In this document: in pieces, positions 1 through 7,703 of the stretch | How positions within the stretch are numbered: the first letter of the stretch is position 1 | Layout of the letters: the number at the start of each line of letters is the position of its first letter | Translations under genes and position numbers: made by a program | DNA from: Saprospiraceae bacterium | GTDB taxonomy: Bacteria; Bacteroidota; Bacteroidia; Chitinophagales; Saprospiraceae | Assembly (NCBI GenBank): GCA_013002625.1 | Contig: JABDJE010000221.1 | Coordinates: forward strand, 1 to 12,277 | DNA length: 12,277 nt | Reading direction: 5' to 3' | The notes under the pieces: model-generated | Database searches by the model: none | Told to the model about the DNA's origin: nothing | Seen by the model: the letters and a program-made list of their open reading frames with translations, nothing else

Positions 1-344
1 ACCGTAGACCGTGCATTTCCTGAGGTGACCTTTTGTTCAATAGCAATGGCAGGACATAAGCCTTTTATAAAGTCAACTTCTGGCTTTTTCATGCGTGAGA
101 GGAATTGACGCGCATAGGAAGACAAACTCTCCACATAGCGCCGCTGTCCTTCTGCATATAAGGTTTCCATTATTAGAGAGGACTTCCCAGATCCGGATAG
201 CCCTGTAACAACAATGAGTTTGTTTTTGGGTATTTGTAATTCCAGATTTTGAAGGTTATTAGACCTGGCCCCTTTAATATGTATATAGTTTCGCGCAGTT
301 AAAATCTCTTCTTCCCGGGCTTTGGTCTTAGTTTTTTGTGGCAT
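1..344 (-). CDS. uvrA: Excinuclease ABC subunit A, N-terminal part (runs off window)
   Basis: UvrA is the damage-recognising ATPase of nucleotide excision repair; it works with UvrB and UvrC in the cytoplasm. Translating the minus strand from the ATG at 344 gives 114 codons before the window edge. Visible marks are the first Walker A loop GLSGSGKSS (residues 48-56), the UvrA block YAEGQRRYVESLSSYARQFL (62-81) and the segment PAIAIEQKV (98-106). The stretch after the P-loop reads LIMETLYAEG instead of the common LAFDTLYAEG, which I associate with UvrA of Bacteroidota. The rest of the protein, including the zinc modules and second ATPase domain, lies outside the window, so it cannot be judged whether the gene is intact. 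No Shine-Dalgarno sequence precedes the start, and it is divergent from the sigma factor gene. Confidence 0.95.
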   Translation of the reverse strand, partial: MPQKTKTKAREEEILTARNYIHIKGARSNNLQNLELQIPKNKLIVVTGLSGSGKSSLIMETLYAEGQRRYVESLSSYARQFLSRMKKPEVDFIKGLCPAIAIEQKVTSGNARST

Positions 345-619
345 ACTTTAGATATACTCTTGGCTTCAAACAAATCTTAAAAAGTAAAGGTATTACTTCT
401 CATTTAAAAGACATTTAATAGAAAAAAAGGTTTATAAGGCGAGAATCTATTCGTTAAACAAATGTTAACAAAATTTAATAAGCTGGATTTTTTGGTTGAT
501 AAAGCTTTTATTTGAGTAATAATTCTTTCACAAAACTATTAATTGCCTATAAGCACATTTCATTTACACTAACAATATTTTTATTAACCGATTTTTTTAA
601 CAAATCAAAACTGTTAGTT
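345..619. other. AT-rich divergent intergenic region between uvrA and sigma factor
   Basis: This 275-base gap separates two divergently read genes and so should hold a promoter for each. It is strikingly AT-rich. I found no exact TTG-N19-TANNTTTG match on either strand. Near misses on the minus strand are TAAGATTTG and TAACATTTG, which have three bases instead of two between TA and TTTG. A weak inverted repeat GTTAA-N7-TTAAC lies at 453-469. No tRNA, small RNA or convincing short gene was recognised. The plus-strand frame of the sigma gene stays open back to a TTG at 512, but the translated extension does not look like sigma factor sequence. Confidence 0.5.
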
Positions 620-1201
620 ATGAATGTGCGCGAGCTCCAGGATAAGGACTTGATCAATGAGTACCTTAGTGGCAATCAAAAAGCCTTCGAAGTATTACTA
701 AATAGACACAGAGATAAGATATATACGTCTATCTACCTATTTGTAAAAGACCGAGATTTAGCAGAAGATATTTTTCAGGATGTCTTTATTAAAATCATTG
801 ATACCTTAAGAAAAGGGAAATATAACCATGAAGGAAAGTTTCTTCAATGGGCAATGCGTATTTCTTACAACATGTGTGTTGACCACTTTAGAAGAGGGAA
901 ACGTCGTTCCAAAGTATCGGCGACCGAAACTTTTGACATATTTGATGTGTTAGAATCAAAAGAGGACAACATGGAGACAACCATGATTAAGAGCCAAATG
1001 CATCAAAAGGTGCGCAAATTGGTTGATAAATTACCGGAAGAGCAAAGAGAGGTTGTCATACTAAGACATTACGCAGATATGAGTTTTAAAGAAATCTCAA
1101 AACTGACACGTGTAAGTATCAATACGGCACTTGGTCGAATGCGCTATGCTTTGATCAATATGCGTAAAATGGTAGAAGACAAAGAATTACTTCTACGCTA
1201 A
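620..1201 (+). CDS. ECF-type RNA polymerase sigma factor (RpoE-like)
   Basis: A 193-residue sigma-70 family factor with only regions 2 and 4, the extracytoplasmic function layout. Region 2 spans about residues 20-95: DRDLAEDIFQDVF (44-56) matches the core-binding part of region 2.1-2.2, and the stretch to residue 94 (WAMRISYNMCVDHFRR) matches regions 2.3-2.4, which melt and read the -10 element. Region 4 (about 138-183) has the signature LPEEQREVVILRHYADMSF followed by a helix-turn-helix EISKLTRVSINTALGRMRYA for -35 recognition. I chose the ATG at 620 rather than the TTG at 512, because sigma homology starts right after it and the 36-residue extension looks like translated AT-rich leader. No anti-sigma gene lies next to it, so it may act alone as a general Bacteroidota RpoE-like factor. 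It ends at a strong terminator. Confidence 0.93.
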   Translation: MNVRELQDKDLINEYLSGNQKAFEVLLNRHRDKIYTSIYLFVKDRDLAEDIFQDVFIKIIDTLRKGKYNHEGKFLQWAMRISYNMCVDHFRRGKRRSKVSATETFDIFDVLESKEDNMETTMIKSQMHQKVRKLVDKLPEEQREVVILRHYADMSFKEISKLTRVSINTALGRMRYALINMRKMVEDKELLLR

Positions 1202-1227
1202 TAAAGAAATTAATATCTACTGTTTAG

Positions 1228-1282
1228 AGACAGGTAGTCATAACCGAGAGATTGAGTTTTTATAGACTGCCTGTCTTTTTTT
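1228..1282 (+). terminator. Rho-independent terminator of the sigma factor gene
   Basis: The arms 1228-1239 (AGACAGGTAGTC) and 1265-1276 (GACTGCCTGTCT) pair over 12 positions with one T-G wobble and enclose a 25-base loop. A run of seven T follows at 1276-1282. It begins 27 bases after the sigma stop codon. The T-run touches the stop codon of the convergent glycosyltransferase gene (1281-1283). On the opposite strand the hairpin is not followed by a T-run, so it should act mainly on plus-strand transcription. Confidence 0.8.
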
Positions 1283-2405
1283 ATTGTACAATGCGACCTT
1301 TCCACCGATACTTGTCCATTAACAGACTGGCTATTCCAAGCAAAGAGATATAAAGCTGCTGAATGACCCAGGCGGGCAAAAAATATTTCAAACTGTCTGC
1401 GAGCCCATATTGTTTAGTGCTTGCCTCCAACAACAAGTAATCCATTGTCATTTTAATAAAAAAATGTAAGCCCAGCGCCAACAATGCTATTGGGCCAAAT
1501 ACTGCACAGGCCATTATGTGAATGTAAAACCACAGGCTTTGAAAAAAGACCAGACCCATAATTCCCAGAATCACCGGGTTGGTTGTATGCTTGTTTTTTG
1601 TGCCCCATCTTAAGCGTTGAGGTATAAAAGTCTGCATCGTTTTTTCTGGAGATGTTGAGACTGTTAGGTTTGGATCATTTGAGAAGTGTAAAGCGCAGTT
1701 TTCGATAATAGCAAATTGGTTTATTCTTGACACATCGTCCCCGGAGGCAAAAGATTTGTCAAGATCACAGGCCAAGCTTTTTTTATACACGAGATTAGCG
1801 CCATTGGCCAGATACCATCTATTGCTTTCGATACCGGCTTTGGTTAAAGCCATCATGCCACACATATCCAAAGATTGAAAATGCTCAAATAAATTTTTAG
1901 AGTGTTCAAATTTTACTGATCCTGCCAAAAGATCGATGTCGTACTGCTGTATCAATGAAGCCAAAGACTTGATATAGCCTGGAGTTACGGTACAATCAGC
2001 ATCGGTCTGAATGATATAGTTTCCCTTGGCAGCATTTACGCCTGTATCAACTGCAAGTTTTTTTGAACCCTTGGTGCCAAAGTGTGATAAATCTATTAAG
2101 CGGATTATCGGGTGATCTATTTCCTTTACAATTGAAGTGGTATTGTCGGTTGAATGATCATCAATGACAATTATTTCAAGGACATAGTCTTCTAGATGTT
2201 TATTGTCGAGCCATGCTTGAAGGCAAGATTGAATGTGTTCTGCTTCATTGCGTGCAGGAATGATAATCGAGAATTGTGCTTGAATGGGCCTGGTGCGATG
2301 TTTAGGACCTTGAGGTTTTGTATGCCAGTATCCTAATAGATGTAGAATTAACCACAGATAGCCCAGGGCGAGCATAACAGAAACGGACATGTACAATGCA
2401 AGCAT
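1281..2405 (-). CDS. Family 2 glycosyltransferase, membrane-anchored
   Basis: A 374-residue GT-A fold glycosyltransferase of the inner membrane, with its catalytic domain facing the cytoplasm. It starts with a hydrophobic helix (about 1-25). The catalytic domain opens with FSIIIPARNEAEHI (45-58), then the nucleotide-sugar binding motif IDDHSTDNT (81-89), the metal-binding TDAD (134-137), an acidic SGDD (221-224) at the position of the catalytic base region, and QRLRW (263-267), the Q/RxxRW motif of processive-type GT2 enzymes. Two or three hydrophobic helices follow (about 277-315 and 342-363), ending in a basic RWKGR tail. Donor and acceptor cannot be told from sequence; a polysaccharide or glycolipid product is plausible. 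I chose the ATG at 2405; the frame opens at a TTG at 2411, and a second in-frame ATG lies at 2390. It follows the small membrane protein gene by 8 bases, so the two are probably co-transcribed. Confidence 0.9.
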   Translation of the reverse strand: MLALYMSVSVMLALGYLWLILHLLGYWHTKPQGPKHRTRPIQAQFSIIIPARNEAEHIQSCLQAWLDNKHLEDYVLEIIVIDDHSTDNTTSIVKEIDHPIIRLIDLSHFGTKGSKKLAVDTGVNAAKGNYIIQTDADCTVTPGYIKSLASLIQQYDIDLLAGSVKFEHSKNLFEHFQSLDMCGMMALTKAGIESNRWYLANGANLVYKKSLACDLDKSFASGDDVSRINQFAIIENCALHFSNDPNLTVSTSPEKTMQTFIPQRLRWGTKNKHTTNPVILGIMGLVFFQSLWFYIHIMACAVFGPIALLALGLHFFIKMTMDYLLLEASTKQYGLADSLKYFLPAWVIQQLYISLLGIASLLMDKYRWKGRIVQ

Positions 2406-2413
2406 GTACAAAT

Positions 2414-2866
2414 TTAGCCATTGAAAAGGTCGTCGTAGTTATTTTGACTGCGCGTTTGTTTAACTTTTTCACCTGGCGTCTCAGGCAACTCCAGAAAATC
2501 CTCTTCCACTTCTTCATATTTGATGTAATCACCTGGACCTTTTTCATCTTTCTTTTTCCCAAAACGTCTTGTCGAAAATGCTTTGAAAAATAAATATGCA
2601 GCCACAAGAGGATAACCAATTACCGTAGCACCGGTTGCCAATAATCCTTTTACGACATCAGTTTTAAAAAAATTGTACACCCACTTAAAGTAATCGGTAA
2701 CAACACTATAATTAAATACCAATGCGAGAACGAATAAAGGTAGGGCAAGAAAGCTCAGTATAGCGAACACCCCTTTAACAAAATTAAAGACAAGCCATAT
2801 TAGGAAAACAATGAATAGTATGGCAATTATGCCAGCAAATGGATTGGAACTTTGTCGAGTTTGCAT
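2414..2866 (-). CDS. Small membrane protein of unknown function, three predicted helices
   Basis: I do not recognise a named family. The 150-residue product has three hydrophobic stretches, about residues 9-30, 33-54 and 75-97, and no cleavable signal peptide is evident. A hydrophilic charged tail of about 50 residues follows: a basic patch STRRFGKKKDEK (98-109), then an acidic segment KYEEVEEDFLEL (116-127), ending in NNYDDLFNG. The basic patch after the third helix suggests that the tail lies in the cytoplasm (positive-inside rule). I chose the ATG at 2866; the open frame extends only one codon further, to a TTG. Its stop lies 8 bases before the glycosyltransferase start, which suggests an operon and perhaps a shared role in envelope assembly. 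Neither the -7 nor the -33 promoter element is obvious in the 99 bases upstream. Confidence 0.8.
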   Translation of the reverse strand: MQTRQSSNPFAGIIAILFIVFLIWLVFNFVKGVFAILSFLALPLFVLALVFNYSVVTDYFKWVYNFFKTDVVKGLLATGATVIGYPLVAAYLFFKAFSTRRFGKKKDEKGPGDYIKYEEVEEDFLELPETPGEKVKQTRSQNNYDDLFNG

Positions 2867-2965
2867 CAAGTACTTTTCTTATTTAATGAATGAAATTAAA
2901 GAATAGTTTCAGGGTGCAGCTTGATTTTGGATAAAGCGCTTAGTTTTATCTACGATGGTTCAACT

Positions 2966-4726
2966 TTATGTTTCGAACATAGCTTGTGCAAATTGCTTTT
3001 CATATAGATCACGGTATTTGCCCCCTTCATTGAGTAGCAATTCATCGTGGGATCCAATTTCCGATACACGGCCCTTATCGAGAACGAGTATTTTATCAGC
3101 ATGTCGGATTGTGGAGAGTCGATGTGCAATAATAATTGAAGTTCGCTTTTCGATCAACTTTTCAATAGCATACTGGATAATTGATTCTGTCTCAGAATCT
3201 ATTGAAGACGTGGCTTCATCCAAAATCAATATATCCGGATTGAAAACAAGTGCACGGACAAATGAAATCAACTGTCGTTGTCCCATTGACAGATTTGAAC
3301 CCCGTTCGGTTATCGGAAAATCATAACCTCCAGGTAGCTTTTCAAAAAACGGATGCGCTCCTATTGTTTTTGAAGCTTCGATAACAGCTTTATCAGATAT
3401 ATTATCATCCATAAGACTGATATTTTCCATTACGGTTCCATTGAAAAGAAAAACATCCTGCAAGACCATCGCAACGCGATCACGCAATGCCTCAAGTTTG
3501 TATTTTTTAATATCTACACCATCTATTAAAATTTGACCTTTTTGGATTTCATAGAATCGGTTGAGAATATTAATGATTGTAGTTTTACCAGATCCCGTAC
3601 TTCCGACGATAGCCATTGTCTCACCAGGATTTAGGGTGAAACTCACATCATTCAGTACAAAATTCTCTTCATCATATGCAAAGTGAACATTGTTAAATTG
3701 TACGGATCCTTCGAGCTTTGGAACAGGGCGAGTGCCGATATCTGAAATATAGGCTTCATCCTCGATAAGTTTGAATACACGGTCTGCAGCCACCAGACCC
3801 ATTTGCAGCGTATTGAATTTATCTGCAAGCATACGCACAGGACGAAACAGCATTTGGAGATACATTGGAAAAGAGACAAATGCGCCCGGACTTATGGTAT
3901 GGTTCCAGATGCCTTTAGAACCCCACCACACGAGAATGGCTAAGCCCATAGCAGAAATCAGTTCTACCACAGGATAGAAGATGGCATAATATTCAATGGC
4001 ATCCAGATTCGCCCGTGTATACTTTCTGTTTATTTCACGAAACTTATCGGCTTCTTGTTTTTCGGCATTGAACATTTGCACAACCTGCATACCCGTAATC
4101 TGTTCCTGCAAGAAGGAATTCATTTTGGATATTTCATTACGGACCTTTTGAAATGACACCTTAACCTTTTCTTTAAAAATATATGTCGCAAGGACCATAA
4201 GTGGCAGTGTGGCCAGACAGATTAAAGTTAATCGCCAACTGTCCAAGAGCATAAAACCAATTACTGCAAAGATTCCAAGTAAATCTGCGGTCATAGTCAA
4301 TACGCCCTGGGTGAAGATATTATTAATGGCCTCCACATCACTGATAGTGCGTGTAGTGAGTTTACCAATAGCCGTCTGATCAAAAAAGCGCAGCTTTAAT
4401 TTGGTGACATGGGCAAAGACCTTATCACGAAGGTCCTTTATAACCGATTGACCCAATTTGGCTGAATAATACATAAAAATATAGCGGATCACAGATGTTG
4501 CAATGACAAACCCAACAAATATGAAGGCCATATTTAACAGGCATGTTCCATCTTGTTGAAAGATGCAGTCATCCACCATGATGCCTATCAGATAGGGGCG
4601 GATATTGGATATAGGTGCCAGCAAAACAGCAAGTGCAATAGAGAGAATAAACAGACCTCTATAAGGAGTGGCTAGTTTCAGGACTTTGCCCAATACGACG
4701 AGATCTAGTTCTTGCTTTTGCTCCAT
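2966..4726 (-). CDS. ABC exporter, MsbA-like fused membrane and ATPase subunit
   Basis: A 586-residue half-transporter that should work as a dimer in the inner membrane, exporting a lipid, drug or peptide; the substrate is not readable from sequence. The N-terminal type IV exporter membrane domain (about 15-320) has roughly six helices. The ATPase domain (about 340-580) is complete: aromatic A-loop Y351, Walker A GSTGSGKT (375-382), Q-loop Q423, signature LSMGQ (479-483), Walker B ILILDE (499-504), D-loop SSID (507-510) and switch histidine H535. The only departure is Met in place of the first Gly of the usual LSGGQ. Both catalytic Glu504 and His535 are present, so a homodimer with two working sites is likely. 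No partner half-transporter gene is adjacent. It starts at an ATG with no Shine-Dalgarno sequence and a -7-like box close upstream. Confidence 0.93.
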   Translation of the reverse strand: MEQKQELDLVVLGKVLKLATPYRGLFILSIALAVLLAPISNIRPYLIGIMVDDCIFQQDGTCLLNMAFIFVGFVIATSVIRYIFMYYSAKLGQSVIKDLRDKVFAHVTKLKLRFFDQTAIGKLTTRTISDVEAINNIFTQGVLTMTADLLGIFAVIGFMLLDSWRLTLICLATLPLMVLATYIFKEKVKVSFQKVRNEISKMNSFLQEQITGMQVVQMFNAEKQEADKFREINRKYTRANLDAIEYYAIFYPVVELISAMGLAILVWWGSKGIWNHTISPGAFVSFPMYLQMLFRPVRMLADKFNTLQMGLVAADRVFKLIEDEAYISDIGTRPVPKLEGSVQFNNVHFAYDEENFVLNDVSFTLNPGETMAIVGSTGSGKTTIINILNRFYEIQKGQILIDGVDIKKYKLEALRDRVAMVLQDVFLFNGTVMENISLMDDNISDKAVIEASKTIGAHPFFEKLPGGYDFPITERGSNLSMGQRQLISFVRALVFNPDILILDEATSSIDSETESIIQYAIEKLIEKRTSIIIAHRLSTIRHADKILVLDKGRVSEIGSHDELLLNEGGKYRDLYEKQFAQAMFET

Positions 4727-4738
4727 ATCGAATTATAA

Positions 4739-4768
4739 CAAAGATAGTCGCGTTGGGTTGTAAATCAC
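4739..4768 (-). promoter_or_regulatory. Candidate promoter for the ABC exporter gene
   Basis: On the minus strand TATCTTTG (4746-4739) fits the Bacteroidota -7 element TANNTTTG exactly. Nineteen bases upstream lies GTG (4768-4766) where TTG is expected, a two-of-three match. The implied transcript start would be only a few bases before the ATG at 4726, giving a very short leader, so this is a moderate candidate. Confidence 0.35.
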
Positions 4769-4791
4769 ATTTTGGAAATGATATTATTGGA

Positions 4792-5484
4792 TTAAATCAA
4801 GCCTTCATCAGCAAAACTCAGATAACCCTGGTGTGATATAATCAGGTGATCGAGGACCGTAATTTCAAGTAATCCTGCACCATGGCATATCTTTTTTGTA
4901 ATGTCAATATCCGGCTTTGATGGTTTTAAATTTCCTGAAGGATGATTATGTGCCAGAATGATTGAGCTTGCATGATGATCAAGGGCGCGTTTGAATATTA
5001 TTTTCGGGTCAACAACGGTTCCCGACACGCCACCGATGCTTATGGTCACGGTTTTAATAATTGCATTCTGTCGATTTAAAAGAATTACCATGAAGACCTC
5101 ATGACTTAGATCTGACAAATGTGGTTTAAGGATGAGGTATGCATCTTTAGAAGCATTTATCTTCTGAATCTTCTGATGATCAGAAATTTCTTTGCGTCTT
5201 GCCAACTCAAGCGCGGCCATTAAGCTGACCGCCTTGGCTTTTCCCACACCCTTAAATTGCTGTAATTCCTGAAGATTAGCACGAGAGAGCTTATGCAGGT
5301 TATTATTGAAATGATTATAAATGATTTTGGCAAGATCGACAGCAGAGTTATTCTGAGTGCCAGAGCCTAGAATAATGGCAATAAGCTCAACAGTACTGAG
5401 TGCTGTTCTGCCATTTAAAATGAGTTTTTCTCTTGGACGGTCTTCTTCAGCCCATGCAAGGATACCTAATGCGTGTTGTTCCAT
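4792..5484 (-). CDS. radC: RadC-family JAMM/DUF2466 protein
   Basis: A 230-residue member of the RadC family. The N-terminal part has the family motif WAEEDRPREKLI (11-22) and a helix-hairpin-helix-like segment LQQFKGVGKAKA (about 74-85), which would bind DNA. The C-terminal part is a JAB1/MPN-type metalloprotease-like domain: Glu129, the metal-binding motif HNHPSG (179-184) and Asp192 complete a JAMM zinc site. The length is typical of the family. Despite the name, a role in recombinational repair is not established; the domain suggests a metal-dependent hydrolase or a DNA-associated function. I chose the ATG at 5484; the frame opens two codons earlier at TTG. A short hairpin sits directly before the start. 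It lies 37 bases downstream of the PLP enzyme gene and may be co-transcribed with it. Confidence 0.92.
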   Translation of the reverse strand: MEQHALGILAWAEEDRPREKLILNGRTALSTVELIAIILGSGTQNNSAVDLAKIIYNHFNNNLHKLSRANLQELQQFKGVGKAKAVSLMAALELARRKEISDHQKIQKINASKDAYLILKPHLSDLSHEVFMVILLNRQNAIIKTVTISIGGVSGTVVDPKIIFKRALDHHASSIILAHNHPSGNLKPSKPDIDITKKICHGAGLLEITVLDHLIISHQGYLSFADEGLI

Positions 5485-5500
5485 GACCAAATGATTGGTC
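5485..5500 (-). promoter_or_regulatory. Small hairpin directly upstream of the radC start codon
   Basis: GACCAA (5485-5490) and TTGGTC (5495-5500) form a perfect 6-bp inverted repeat around a four-base loop. In the transcript its 3' edge is flush with the ATG at 5484. No T-run follows, so it is not a standard terminator. It could limit initiation on radC or be chance; function is inferred only from position. Confidence 0.35.
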
Positions 5501-5521
5501 TAAATATATAGATAGTAAGTC

Positions 5522-6661
5522 TTATTGGAAAGCCGCACCCAAGTCTGCAATGAGATCGTCTACGTCTTCAACACCCACACTTAATCGTATTAATGAATCG
5601 GTCAATCCCACTTTAAGGCGCTCCTCTCTTGGTATGGAAGCATGCGTCATTGATGCAGGATGGCCAATGAGTGACTCTACGCCACCTAGTGATTCAGCTA
5701 AACTGAAAAGGTGTGTATTGCTTAAGACCTTGTTGGCAGCTTCTAGGGTATTTTCTTTAAGATCGAAGGACACCATTCCGCCAAAATCTCGCATTTGAGC
5801 CTTGCAGATATCATGGTTTTTGAAGTCCTCAAAACCAGGGTAATAAGTATTGGCTACTTTATCGTGGTCCCTTAGCCAATGGGCTATTTTACGGGCATTG
5901 TCGCATGATCTCTGGACACGTAAGTGAAGTGTCTTGATGCCACGAAGCATAAGAAAACAATCCTGTGGACCCGGCACAGCTCCCGTTGAATTTTGTATAA
6001 AGTACAACCTGTCTGCTACTTCTTTATTGGACGTAATGACGGCACCCTGCACTACATCCGAGTGCCCACCAAGATATTTTGTACTGGAATGCATCACTAC
6101 ATCAGCACCCAAATTGAGTGGGTTCTGAAGATACGGAGATGCAAAGGTATTGTCCACAACAGTCATGATACCATGCGCTTTTGCGATGTCGCAAATTGCC
6201 TTAATATCTACCACATTGAGCATTGGATTCGTTGGCGTTTCAATCCAGATAAGTCTTGTATTGTCTCCAATAGCATTTTCTAGATTAGCGGGAGTGGTCA
6301 GATCAATAAACTTGGAATGAATGCCAAATGCATTGTAGACCTTGGTTAATAACCTGTATGAGCCACCGTATAGGTCATTTGTTGAAATGACTTCATCTCC
6401 TGATTTAAGAAGTTTGACAATAGCATCCATGGCTGCCATACCCGAGGCAAAACAGATTCCGTATTTGCCGTTTTCAAGAGCAGCAAGATTATTTTCCAAT
6501 GCTGTTCGCGTTGGATTTTGTGTTCGTGCATATTCAAATCCCTTATGATCCCCAGGGGCATCCTGGACATAGGTTGAAGTTTGAAAAATAGGGGTCATGA
6601 TTGCACCTGAAGATGGGTCAGGTTCAATTCCGGCATGGATTACTTTTGTACCAAATTTCAT
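5522..6661 (-). CDS. Cystathionine gamma-synthase/lyase-type PLP enzyme
   Basis: A 379-residue cytoplasmic enzyme of the Cys/Met metabolism PLP family (fold type I), about the usual length. The PLP lysine is K195 in HSSTKYLGGH (191-200), and Asp170 in VVDNTFASP (168-176) should contact the pyridine nitrogen. YARTQNPTR (44-52) supplies the tyrosine and arginine that reach across the dimer to the phosphate, and FASGMAAM (71-78) is the phosphate loop. The C-terminal block with SLGGVESLIGHP and RLSVGVED is characteristic of gamma-synthases and gamma-lyases. Sequence alone does not separate synthase (O-acyl-homoserine plus cysteine to cystathionine) from lyase (cystathionine to cysteine), so I give no symbol. 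I chose the ATG at 6661 because the family's opening FGTKVIHAG starts there; the frame is open ten codons further, to a TTG inside a candidate promoter element. Confidence 0.93.
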   Translation of the reverse strand: MKFGTKVIHAGIEPDPSSGAIMTPIFQTSTYVQDAPGDHKGFEYARTQNPTRTALENNLAALENGKYGICFASGMAAMDAIVKLLKSGDEVISTNDLYGGSYRLLTKVYNAFGIHSKFIDLTTPANLENAIGDNTRLIWIETPTNPMLNVVDIKAICDIAKAHGIMTVVDNTFASPYLQNPLNLGADVVMHSSTKYLGGHSDVVQGAVITSNKEVADRLYFIQNSTGAVPGPQDCFLMLRGIKTLHLRVQRSCDNARKIAHWLRDHDKVANTYYPGFEDFKNHDICKAQMRDFGGMVSFDLKENTLEAANKVLSNTHLFSLAESLGGVESLIGHPASMTHASIPREERLKVGLTDSLIRLSVGVEDVDDLIADLGAAFQ

Positions 6662-6688
6662 TTTAACGATGTTTCTGATTAGGTCCGT

Positions 6689-6696
6689 CAAAGATA
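6689..6696 (-). promoter_or_regulatory. Candidate -7 element for the PLP enzyme gene
   Basis: TATCTTTG on the minus strand (6696-6689) fits TANNTTTG exactly, about 28 bases before the ATG at 6661. The nearest upstream TTG on that strand (6722-6720) is 23 bases away instead of about 19, so the -33 match is poor. The box is identical to the one before the ABC exporter gene. Confidence 0.35.
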
Positions 6697-6755
6697 GACA
6701 TTCGAAACATGAATTGGTTCAAAATACCAGATAAGTATCCTTAATTATTCACGAA

Positions 6756-7703
6756 TTAGCTTAGCAATGCTTGACACTTCTCGATGATATTATTGATACT
6801 CAAACCGTACTTTTCTAAAAGCTGGTCAGGTTTGCCGCTTTCTCCAAAACTATCTTGAACAGCCACAAAACCCATCTTAGTAGGGTGTTGTCTGGCAAGC
6901 AACCCGGCTACGGATTCGCCCAAACCACCCAATTGTTGATGTTCTTCGGCTACCACACACAGTCCCGTTTTTCTGACTGATTTGAGGATAGCTTCCTCAT
7001 CAAGAGGCTTAATAGTGTGGATATTGATCAATTCAACAGATACACCATCAGCTTCTAATTTTTTAGCAGCTTCTACGGCATACCACAGCATGTGGCCCGT
7101 AGCAATTAATGTGATGTCAGATCCTTTATTCAGCATTATGGCCTTACCGATTTCAAAGCCATCTTCTGGCATAAAGACGGGCCAACCTGGTCTCCCAAAT
7201 CTCAAATACACCGGTCCATAGTGATTGGCAATAGCTTTAGTGGCGGCTTTGGTTTGATTATAATCAGCAGGGTTGATGACGACCATACCTGGCAGCATTT
7301 TCATCATACCCATATCCTCCAGAATCTGATGTGTTGCACCATCCTCACCCAGTGTAAGCCCTGCGTGTGAAGCACATATTTTTACATTCTTATGAGAGTA
7401 GGCAATAGATTGTCTGATCTGGTCATATACACGACCGGTTGAAAAATTAGCAAAGGTGCTTGTAAATGGAATTTTACCAGCGGTTGCCAAGCCTGCAGCA
7501 ATGCCCATCATATTTGCTTCAGCTATTCCAACCTGGAAAAAGCGATCCGGATTTTCGTCAATAAAGGGCTGAATCTTTAACGAACCCACTAAATCGGCAC
7601 ATAGGGCAACGACTTTAGGGTTCTCGCGACCCAATTCTGTCATAGCGGCACCAAAGCCATCACGGGTGGCTTTTTTATCTGTGTATGTTATATCTTTTAG
7701 CAT
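6756..7703 (-). CDS. Transketolase, C-terminal subunit
   Basis: This 315-residue protein is the second half of a transketolase, holding the pyrimidine-binding and C-terminal domains. Transketolase moves two-carbon units between sugar phosphates in the non-oxidative pentose phosphate pathway, using thiamine diphosphate. Visible marks are the catalytic glutamate E62 in QVGIAEANMMG (57-67), which activates the aminopyrimidine ring, the block SHAGLTLGEDGATHQ (112-126), and a C-terminal domain with a phosphate-site-like ATGH (201-204) and a conserved EEHQQLGGLGE (253-263). It must pair with the N-terminal subunit just upstream to form a complete active site. Its ATG overlaps the stop codon of that gene by one base (TAATG), and a GGAG lies seven bases before the start, so coupled translation is likely. 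There is no sign of decay. Confidence 0.93.
   Translation of the reverse strand: MLKDITYTDKKATRDGFGAAMTELGRENPKVVALCADLVGSLKIQPFIDENPDRFFQVGIAEANMMGIAAGLATAGKIPFTSTFANFSTGRVYDQIRQSIAYSHKNVKICASHAGLTLGEDGATHQILEDMGMMKMLPGMVVINPADYNQTKAATKAIANHYGPVYLRFGRPGWPVFMPEDGFEIGKAIMLNKGSDITLIATGHMLWYAVEAAKKLEADGVSVELINIHTIKPLDEEAILKSVRKTGLCVVAEEHQQLGGLGESVAGLLARQHPTKMGFVAVQDSFGESGKPDQLLEKYGLSINNIIEKCQALLS

Noticed and set aside
453..469. GTTAA-N7-TTAAC inverted repeat as an operator
   Set aside because: Short and made of common bases in an AT-rich gap; likely by chance.
512..619. N-terminal extension of the sigma factor from a TTG at 512
   Set aside because: The 36 extra residues are translated AT-rich leader with no sigma-like sequence; region 2 homology starts right after the ATG at 620.
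2302..2619. Two open frames (minus 2302-2619, plus 2396-2593) over the membrane protein and glycosyltransferase junction
   Set aside because: They overlap two well-supported genes in other frames and their composition does not resemble a protein family; they are shadows.
2930..2950. Inverted repeat GATAAA/TTTATC after the ABC exporter stop as a terminator
   Set aside because: The stem is AT-rich, only 6 bp, and no T-run follows on the minus strand.
6662..6691. Longer PLP enzyme from a TTG at 6691
   Set aside because: The TTG lies inside the candidate -7 box, and family homology begins at the ATG at 6661.
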